Below, piece after piece: positions 55,036 through 64,000 of a DNA stretch of 64,000 nucleotides. The notes beneath the pieces were generated by a model that saw only the letters and a program-made list of their open reading frames with translations, ran no database searches and was not told the DNA's origin. Within the stretch, counting starts at the first letter, position 1. The number at the start of each line of letters is the position of its first letter. The stretch spans positions 16,060,501 through 16,124,500 of the forward strand of contig NC_072798.1 of assembly GCF_028583425.1 (NCBI RefSeq). The letters are read 5' to 3'. Both the position numbers and the translations under genes were made by a program. The stretch is from Eublepharis macularius (taxonomy: Eukaryota > Chordata > Lepidosauria > Squamata > Eublepharidae).

Positions 55036-58000
55036 CTAGCAAAAGCCATTACAATAGTTGTTTGAAACATTTCTGAGCATCCTCTTCACTAGCTTTAAGA
55101 ACATTTGGTCAAATGCAGACATAAATATCATAGTTCCTTCACAACTACCAATCATTATTTCATTCTCTTTTAAAGCAATAATTGCTCATAAAACTGAGCA
55201 TTATTCCTTATTCTTCCAGGAGAAGAGCAAAGGAATGTCACTGTTGAAATAACACTACATAGCAATTAACAACTGTACAGGTGGGGACAGAAGGCTAGAG
55301 GTCATGATGAGGCAGTGATGGTTAGGCTAAGTGAAAAAGCTGCTATGAAAATCTACTCGTTTGTCTCTCCAACCTTGAGGGCTTGAAACTTGCTTTTCTA
55401 AACACTTTAATGCTAAGATTCTTGGAATTCTGCTTAAAAATATTTATACAAAGTAAGCCAAACAGATGTCCAAGAACTAAGTTTCATATTTTCAAAGTCG
55501 ACACTGCTTTTCAAAAAACAAAACTAAAGAAGAATTCTCTTCTATATTTCTCCTTATGTAAAGCAAGCTTGAAAGTGAATGCTTGCATCAAAATACGTAC
55601 TGCCCACACGTAACTAAGCGAGACAGCCCTTACAACTCTGTGGGCTGGGCAAGGGCTCTCCCTTTCCCTTTGGCAGAGTTGGGAACTACATTTGTTGCCT
55701 CAGATCTTTGGAAACCAACATTCTGCAGTGCTCACGCCAGGCCGGCCTGGACAGTCTGCTGTTCCCATTAACATTTCATTTGTATTCCTAGACCAGTTTC
55801 ATTGTTCACTGGGTATCTTATGCTATATGATGACACTGTTGCTTAAAATGTTGTCCAATTCTGTACTCCTGGTCTTACTGCAGTGGCTCATTCACTGTCC
55901 AATATTCTATGATTACCTCCCGCTGCTTCCATACTCTGTAATCCACCTCAGTGAGCAAGGCACCTAAATTAATCAATACATCATTCCTTGTAATCTTGAT
56001 GATGGCACTGGAGGATGTGTCTCTTTTTCTTTCATTCAGCATTTATGCACATTGCACCCGCCCCCCCCCAAAGGAGTTTGCTCCTCCGAGGGCTGCATGC
56101 TGAATTCTGCGCCTCCCCTCCCTCCAGCGGGGTAGGGGAGATGAGAGATAGACAGGCTTGAAATGTTTTCAGATTCCTCCCTCTGTCAACAAGAAAGAAG
56201 AACTAGTATGAAAAGCAAAGGGACAGACTTAGAGGAGAGAAAGCGGAGGGTGACCTACCTACCCATTTATCTGCAAGGCCAAAGCAACAAAGAGCACAAT
56301 GACTCATACCTGGGAAACGGCACTGACAGAAAACGTAAGGTACCGTTAACACTTAAAACATAAGTTTTGCTAAAAAGTATACTGGTATTTCATCCACTAT
56401 ACTCAAAATGGTTGGTATAATACTTGCCAAAAGATAAAAAACCCGAAAATTACCATCGCTTGAATTTATTCAGCTAGGATGGGTTCTGTTTAATGATTAA
56501 AGAAATCAAATACTCTGGTTAATGTTCTCCTTAAACATTATTCTGTATTTTCCTAGCGTGATAGAATTACAGATATGCACCACTTTCTTTCTCACGCTCC
56601 ACGCACCTCAAAGCTTTCTGCTAGCCCTGCTTTGATCATGCTAAACACTGGACAAGAAGCTCAGATATAGAGAAGCTCCAAAAAGTCCCCTGAACTGCTG
56701 CTGGAGTGAGATGACTGAGCCGAAAGGTACTCATTCCAAACCCTTGAGGTATGCGCAGATTAGCCATAACCTCCTCTTGAGAGAATGGGGCAGGAGCCCC
56801 AACTCCCTGGTTGGAGCTCTCAGAAAGTTCCGGGACTCAGCTCTTGATAAAACACAGCACCCATATCGAGTGAGCTGCACTGGTACTATGAAGAAGAAAC
56901 GAACTGCTCAGATGCAAAGCGAACTGGATAAGCCGGTACATTGTTGAGCATCTGAAAAATTAACCTCAGTCAGAAATGAAAGTATAAATAAATGGAATTC
57001 TGCTGACCTCTACTGGAAAATAATGGAAAAGACTCAAAACCAGAATTTTTAAGAGAACAAGCAATTTTATTTATTTATTTTTAATTTTGGCTGCCCTTCC
57101 AACTACAGGTCTATTCCTATAGTGTAATTAATAACAGTAGTAATAATAGAAAGCTGACCTACAAAATGGGAAAGATCCTCCCCAGAATCACTGGATAGAG
57201 CAGTAACAACGGTGTTCTTTTAGACCACTCAATGGGGTCCATGGCTTCCTAAATCATATGTGAATTACTGAGAGTCTTCCGTTGTTAGAAAGCCACCCCC
57301 CAAAAATCTGAAATCATAGCTTGCAGTGGATTTGCATATTGTGGTTTGGAGATGAATAACTGTGATTAGAAAAACCCTAGAAACGGAGGCAGAAATCACT
57401 ACAAGGAGAAGAGATAAAAGAGCCCAAAGAGATATATTCCCCAAATCTTTAAACCATATTTAAAGGATCATCTGAATTTAGTTTCAGATGTTCACATTTT
57501 TCATCAGGGTCAGCTCTACATGAGGGTGACGTGAGAAGATCGTCACAAGTGGTAGATACCTCCTCCCATCCTCATCAGTCAATTGCTCATTGACCGCCTA
57601 CCGACCCAGGGGCTCTAAGTGACTCCTCCTTATCCCGATCCAGGAGTCCTGAAAAGCAGCCCAGCAGCTGTTCATGCAGGTTCCCAAACTCTTAGGAACT
57701 CCTCCTTCTCATGAAACCTCGGCCACCAACTGTGGCTGTTAGTTGCCGAGGAAACTAAAACTGTATCAGAACTCTGGCAAGAGTTTGGGAAGCCCTATAT
57801 GTGGCACATGTGGCCTGCTGTGCTATTCTGAGAAACAGCCAGGGCAGCAAAGATATAAGGGGAATTTGTTCCTCTGGTTCCTAAGTGGGGTTGCCAGAAG
57901 CAGCTGGTCAGCCCAGCTATGAAAACCAGTGCCTACACAGAGCCACTTAGGATTATCACTGGCATTTCACACAAAAGTGTGTTCTTGTAGTCGGCTCTCC

Positions 58001-58848
58001 AGAGTGCTTGGATTTATTGGTGCTTCTGCCACTACTATTTCTGGTTAAGGTAAACATGCAGTGCTATAGCCGATACCCATGCCCCTTCCCATTCTGGACT
58101 TTAGGTTTGCCGTTGTCTTCCACCAACTGGTGAACACGCCTCTTTTGGTTCACATACCCACACTAAACTCTTACTGGCCCTCCTCCCTGGTTTTTATATA
58201 TCTTCACTTTTGTTAAATACATTTTAATGCTTTTAAAAACATTTTCAATGTGTTGCTGCTTGCAACCATGGGGCCTTGTTTGGGTGGAAAGGTGGAATAT
58301 TTTGAATGAATGAATACTGGGCCTTCTGAAAATTAGTGGGGGGAAAGGAAGAGAATGCAAGATGTTTGAATGAAAGCAGTAGTTTGTTAAGAGAAGGCAG
58401 GAAGCGTGGTGCTAGTGAAAGCAGGGGGAAAACAGCAGATTTCAGGAGGAGGAAGAGGAGGAAGTTAGAACAAAAGCAAAGCAGAAATTGGGTCCACTCT
58501 TTCCAAAGGCACTGGCAAGATATTTAAAGATGATGATAATACCACACTTTCTCTGATTAATTAGGCTTTTGATACTTACAACGAACTCTTTATTTTTTAA
58601 AGTCTGTAAAAGCGCCCAATATTAAATCTGTCCATATGAGCCACTGGCAGATGCCACTTAGATTGTTTGAATACACAAGGGCACAAACTTTGTGGGCTAT
58701 TTCTGGCATGAGGAGCATTCTGAATGCAATACATCAAGAACGCCAGCTTTTCCCCTAACATGGGGACTTCCAAACGTTTAAGCAGAAAGGCTGTTTAAAA
58801 ATTTATAACATAATAAATTGCAAGCACCTTAGTTGGTATGGTACTTAC
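55036..58848. other. AEBP2: AEBP2 intron
   Basis: No additional exon was seen. Short open frames at 55383-56947 have no motif. The content is mostly unique AT-rich DNA. Confidence 0.5.
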
Positions 58849-58973
58849 AGTACTGTGAAATACGACACTGTGGCCTTTTCCTAAACTTTCTATGTGAGCG
58901 GAGAGGTTAAAGCAGATGGCTCGATGTCGTATAGCATCCAGAGTTTGTGCATCAAAGAAATCGTGTGGTCTGG
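58849..58973 (-). CDS. AEBP2: AEBP2 coding exon ('[20 protein letters not shown]')
   Basis: This 125-base exon lies between 'cccttttag' and the donor ACT-GTAAGT. It enters in phase 1 (CC completing Pro) and encodes '[20 protein letters not shown]', '[20 protein letters not shown]' and Thr, ending on a codon boundary. The sequence is practically that of the mammalian protein, showing strong constraint. This region follows the zinc fingers and contributes to PRC2 binding. Confidence 0.97.
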
Positions 58974-61900
58974 CTAAAAGGGGGGAAAAAAAAGTATCTT
59001 CAATGCTAATGTAAGGATTAAATATCCTAATATTTAAGATATGCTAACCTTATTTCAGCAGAAAGCAACAATTCTCACTGCACATGTTGAAAAACCAATT
59101 TGGATCAGACGGACTAACTCCTACAGCAGCTAAAATGTTTCCCTTCCATCCTCTACTTCTGAGGGTGGCAAAAGAGGAGGCAAGTCTATATTAATGACTC
59201 CTATTGCTAACTCTGGTTTATCAAAATTTAACCAATTCAATGTCATGCAGGCAGCATACTTTTTGGTAGGTACTTGGGCTGGGGTAAACAAACGACTAAA
59301 AAGGAGAAACTCTGTCTCTGTTTGAACAGCAATTAGCAGCTGATCTCAAAACAAGCAATTTAAAAGAATACTTCAGGCTACAACGGAGGTGAACTCTTTT
59401 GTGTATATAATACTAAGACATACTATGTTTATTGATAAACCCAGAAAGCTTCCATTTAAATGTATGCTTAAAAGTTAGAGTTCTGCAGTTAATAAAACAA
59501 AGCGAATGACTATACACATCCCCACCCCAGCATGGCTTTCAAGACGAAAGAACTAATCTCCACTATCACCTCAGCAAAATTAAATATATATGGGAGTTGG
59601 GCTGCAAGAACATTGGCGTTCTTTCAGCCAGAATTCCAAGAAATGGTGGGTAAAAGTTTGAGATAGTTTTAAGTCCAGTGTAGGGCTGGTGTTACTTGCT
59701 AGGTCTTGAAGTATTTGCTAGCCTGCTAACAGACCACATGAAGTAGAACGTGAGAGTATCACTGTATACAGAAGTGTATCTACAGTGGGAAAAATGAGAA
59801 AAAGGGGAAAGCATATTAATTTATCATTAAACAGCTCTTTCATTCACGGCATGCTCTAAAATAAATATATACAGCTCATTCGCTGCCAGATTATTGATTA
59901 CAACAGTGAGGAATACAAAAGCATCATAAATGAAATTATGTTTCTGCATCACAGCAACAGCCAGCGCAAACGTTCAGAACTGTGATTCTAACCTTTACAA
60001 ACCGGAGAATTTTTTTCCTTCCAGAGACTTTAACCACAATAATAAGGGTCTTCTTCTCATTCACCATCTTCTTTCTTAAGACTCAGTTTAAATATGTTCA
60101 TATTTTCAAATTTAAATTTACAACCTCAAAGGCAGGAAGCTTATTTCCTCAACCAAGCTGCATATTCAGGACTAGTAGATTATAAAGCATAAATATGCAG
60201 CTGTTCAGGTACCATGAAATTAATCACAAGCAGACACAAAAGTTATCTTTTCAGTTTACCTGCTTGTTACAGCATCAGTATGTGTGATTCCCAAGAAGGG
60301 GTTTTGCATTGAGTTGAAGTTGTAAAGTGCACAAGTGCAGGGTTTGGCTGGGCTACATTGTAAAACAGAAATACTGGCAACGTGATTCTGTAGAGAAGCA
60401 CTGGCTATCTTTACCATGTTTGCAAGCCTGAAATGTTAAATCCTCGCAAAGTTGTCTGAACATATGAATTTACCACATCAGGCTTTATCAACAGTAGGCT
60501 GCAAAAGGCAATAGGAAAAGAAATGGACTACATTCAAATACCAGAGTTGGGATTCAAAAAGCTATTTCCAGTATACTTATTGGACGTGAGGGCCTGGAAA
60601 GTCCCCTTTTTTCCAAAGCCCTTTCCCCCCCAATTTTTTTCACTGGGAAAAATGGGAAATTTAGGGGGTTCAGTAAAAAAACAACAACCCTCACTATGAA
60701 TTACTACTACTTTTGGAATAAATGAAATGCTTTTTAAGATGTCACGCACTTAAATGTAGAGCATGACTTTTTTTACACAAGACTGCCTACAGGATTAGAT
60801 AATGATAATTCCTATGGATACTGTAGACATACACAACATATTCCAGTCTTTAGTGTGTAAAGATAAATATTTTTTGAAACAATATGTTATGTGTTTGAGG
60901 GATTCAGTATTCCCAAATAGAAAATATGCCTAAATAATACCGTGCCGGTATTATTCTAGTATATTTGGCGTGCTCAGATAAATATGGATATGTTTGGGTA
61001 TACTGAATACTGGATTCCTGAATATATCCAAATTATTCAGGTTTATCTGGGAATCGCTGTGATGGTTATTTTAAAGCTGGCCAGCTTCTCTCTTCAGGTC
61101 TTTCCTGGGCTTTTTTCCCTCAAGGCAGTGGGGAGAGGGGGAAGCGAGGCAGGATGGAGGGAGAGGGAGCAAGTGACAAGAAGGTCTTTGTGTGTATTTT
61201 GTTGCTTGGGTTTTTTTTTTTTTTTGCTTTTTGGTGTTGTTTACTATTTAAAGAGGGTTACTCTTCCCCTGGATTCTTCCCGTTCCTCTCCCCTCTCCTC
61301 ATGAGCCCAAACCAATCAACTTTGTGTCTTTCCTCATATGTCATATTGTTTGCTTCCAGGAATGGCAGAAATCTCTGCACTGTAGTGGTGGGCAGACTTG
61401 GCAGGGCTGGGCGGCTGCAGCAGCGCTCTGCTCCATGGCACTGTGAAGGCCTAGCCAGGTGTGGTGGGACTCACTCTTCTCTGGGCGTCGCCCACCTCCC
61501 TCTTCTGGCCTTACTGGCAGGAGTACCCTATGCCGCCTGGGTCTTGTGGGGCTGCTCCAGAGTGTACTCTCCCCCCCAACCCCTGCTTGTCATGAGTTTG
61601 AAGCATCTGTGAGGAAACAAGTACCAATATATAGAATGCATTTTTTAAAGTCCCTAACGTATTTTTACATTAGACTAGTGTAAGATAATGCTGGTGGAGG
61701 TGAGAAAAAACCCAGGCAGGCCCTTGCACTCTGTCAATACCCAGACTACTGAATCCCAATTGCAAGCAGGTGTAATGCCAAAACGTTATGAATTCTGTTG
61801 GGGAGAGCCATTTCATCACAACTGGCCAGTGCAATGACATTATCATGTAATTTGGCAGGTTGCTGGTTCAGGTTTCTAATCAAACGCTCTTACTTAGTTT

Positions 61901-62057
61901 CCTATCCAAGTACACCGCTCTTCTGATGGAAGCTTCTCAATTGCACTTTCCATAGACTCTGATGCTATGAAGCAGGGGGGCCGTCATAGGGTGTTAGCAA
62001 AAAAGCTAACAGCTAAAAATGAGCAAGTACAGAATTGCACAAACGGCCCATGCTTAC
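58974..62057. other. AEBP2: AEBP2 intron
   Basis: Mostly unique sequence. About 61060-61610 is locally GC-richer with short open frames that show no motif. No exon is seen. Confidence 0.5.
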
Positions 62058-62244
62058 GTAGCGAGCGCCTCCGTTTGTTCTTTAACTTCCTTCTTTTGTT
62101 CATCCCAGCTTTTGAAGGAGATTCTTCTTTTGCCTTTGGCTGACTGGTAACTTTTGAAGAATTCTGCTGGCTGAAGTGAGTTGGCACATGACGAGCCAGT
62201 CCACTCTGAGATGCAAAACTAGCATTGCACCCTCCAACGACACA
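62058..62244 (-). CDS. AEBP2: AEBP2 coding exon: third C2H2 zinc finger and basic linker
   Basis: This 187-base exon starts after 'ttctcttag' on a codon boundary and ends TCG-CTA-C at GTAAGC. It encodes a zinc finger ('[20 protein letters not shown]' then 'PTH', with C-x4-C and H-x3-H) and a Ser/Lys-rich linker ending in the very basic '[15 protein letters not shown]'. AEBP2 is a nuclear accessory subunit of Polycomb repressive complex 2. It binds SUZ12/RBBP4 and DNA or nucleosomes and stimulates H3K27 methylation. Sequence identity with mammalian AEBP2 is nearly complete here. Earlier exons, including fingers 1-2, lie beyond the window. Confidence 0.97.
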
Positions 62245-64000
62245 CTAAGAGAAACAAAATGGTAAACACACATCAGTCATCACTGGGACCAACTGGCAAG
62301 GGAAGATTTTTTACTTTCTTCATACTTTTACACAGGAATCTTAGGAAATTAAATCAAAAATTTGACAAGTATTTAATCAAGCAAGAGGCTATCAATACCC
62401 CCCGTTCCTGATGCAACACTTTTTCTGGAACAAGAAAGGACAAATAAATCAGAAATTACTTCAAATGTTGGAGCACTGAATCTTTGCCAAGAATACTATG
62501 TGAACAAGCATCTCATTCTGACTGAAACAACGGGAATTCAGTGAAGCTGAAAAAGATTTTCTTTCACTTTCTTAACAACACTGGCTGTTCCTACTGGAAT
62601 TCCAAATGGGAAAATAGCTAATGCCATGCTTAAGAAGGCAGGAAAAACCTCAAACTATTTCAGTAATGAACTGTCAGTTTTAACTTCCATCCTGTTTGGG
62701 TTTTACATATTACCTGCAGCATTGGATATGGCAAATCATGATTCCGCCCCTCCCCCATCCCAATTTAATAGTTCAAAGGCACACTGTCCTCAAATAGTAT
62801 CAAACTGTCCAGGAGAGAAAGAAGTCTCTTATCTAAGCTAATTAAAAACTACCCTTGCTATTCTCTGAAGTCTTCTCAATCAGAAAAACCGTGAACTGTC
62901 ATAATGAATCCTGTCTTTTGAACAGAAGCATGTATTTCATTAGTCAGTATTAAAATTCTCCTATCTGTGGTTTGATTCTAAAGACAGCTATGAAGACATC
63001 AATTATACAGCGGCAGGGGAATCCTCTATTCTAGGTTTTATTTATACTGAAAAGTATAATGGAGGCCTGGCTCCACTTTTTCACAACCTGCTCATGATTT
63101 TATACACTTAAATAATATCCCATCTCATGCCACATACAAACTTTCATATAATTTATCTTGAGCCGAGAGTCCCAAAACGAAGCACAAGCGCTACAACAGA
63201 GCATCTTAATAAGGTAACACAACAGTTTGGGAGGAAAGACAGGTACAATTTAAAATTCTTCCACACTGAAGCCTAAATCAACAGTAACACATTTAGGATG
63301 GAAGGAAAAAAAATGCTTTTACAAGATTTAAAAGCTAACTGTAGATTTGGTTCCCTGTAGGTAAGCTAGCTATAGTGGTAGGTTTTGTTTCTTCGAAGCC
63401 ACGGATGCATCAAATTCTAGAATACCCTTAAAGTCACAAAAGCTTAATGAATAACCACACCATAATACTAAGTGTAGATAAAATTCTTAGTTCTAGGTCT
63501 TCTAATCAGTGATCTCTTGTTCTTAAATTAAGCTACATGAAACTATAGAATTTAGAAAACTTTTCAGTTCTGAAAGTTTAGAAGAGCTGATTTTTTTTTT
63601 TAAAAAATGCAGACTTAAGATTCAGTCCTCTTATGAGTATTTAGGGTTAATTCTACACTTAAACTGTCAACCTAGGCCTGAAAGTGATTCAAATCCTGAC
63701 CTAGCTGAATGACACCACACTATGCTCAACTGACATAATTAGCTTAAACTGGACGTGGGACAGAAAACATAGTCAAAGCTATATATTTAGAACTTGCCTG
63801 CAAGGCCCTCTTACAATTGCCAAGGGAACACCAAAACTGACTATGTAGAGAGAAGACTGGAACTACCTCTGTATTCAGAGATTACTGCAGAATATGAGAC
63901 TCTTGAGACAGGCCATCATTCTGAGGAAGCAGGAAACTACCTCTCTGAGGATGCATTACCCTACTGTGCTAAGGGGAACGATGACATTTTAATCACAGGC
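62245..64000. other. AEBP2: AEBP2 intron, continuing past the window
   Basis: No exon, RNA gene or clear repeat was recognised up to the window end. Confidence 0.5.

Noticed and set aside
61984..62187. 67-codon minus-strand frame covering the zinc-finger exon
   Set aside because: It reads through the splice donor at 62057. The true exon is 62058-62244 and begins earlier in a different context.

Overview
The window looks like nuclear DNA of a squamate reptile (lizard or gecko type). This is inferred from its repeats: a Bov-B LINE relic, CR1-type LINE tails, several tRNA-like SINEs, 5S-rRNA-derived SINEs with a Bov-B-like tail, hAT-type MITEs with 8-bp target duplications, and two long DIRS retrotransposons. 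No bacterial or organellar genes are present.

The only host gene I recognise is the 3' half of AEBP2, a PRC2 accessory zinc-finger protein, on the minus strand. Five coding exons (62058-62244, 58849-58973, 54968-55035, 46126-46239, 43652-43682) join in perfect phase with GT/AG sites and end at a TAA. The 5' exons lie beyond position 64000.

The most striking content is two complete DIRS-type (tyrosine-recombinase) retrotransposons on the minus strand. One (34582-40684) lies downstream of AEBP2. The other (47710-53341) lies in an AEBP2 intron, in the same orientation as the gene. Each has inverted terminal repeats, an internal complementary region that reproduces the joined ends, and unbroken gag, RT-RNase H and tyrosine recombinase frames. 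In both, gag and RT are in the same frame, separated by one UGA in a context known to be leaky elsewhere (UGA-CGG and UGA-CAA-UCA). Conserved protein sequence runs on directly after the stop, so RT is probably made by stop-codon readthrough. In the second element the RT stop overlaps an AUG in the recombinase frame (UGAUG). The terminal repeats carry NRF1-like palindromes. Those of the second element also carry CTCF-like cores facing each other, and those of the first carry an E-box.

Positions 1-34580 hold no recognisable host gene. They are a patchwork of old repeats and apparently unique DNA: Bov-B at 6782-7796, a CR1-like tail at 7797-8112, SINEs, palindromic MITEs (for example 27269-27527 and 24903-25104), an L1-like insertion inside a SINE at 10830-11081, and microsatellites. 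Between the first DIRS element and AEBP2, an exon-like segment at 41127-41305 could encode a tail-anchored C-terminus, but I cannot identify it.
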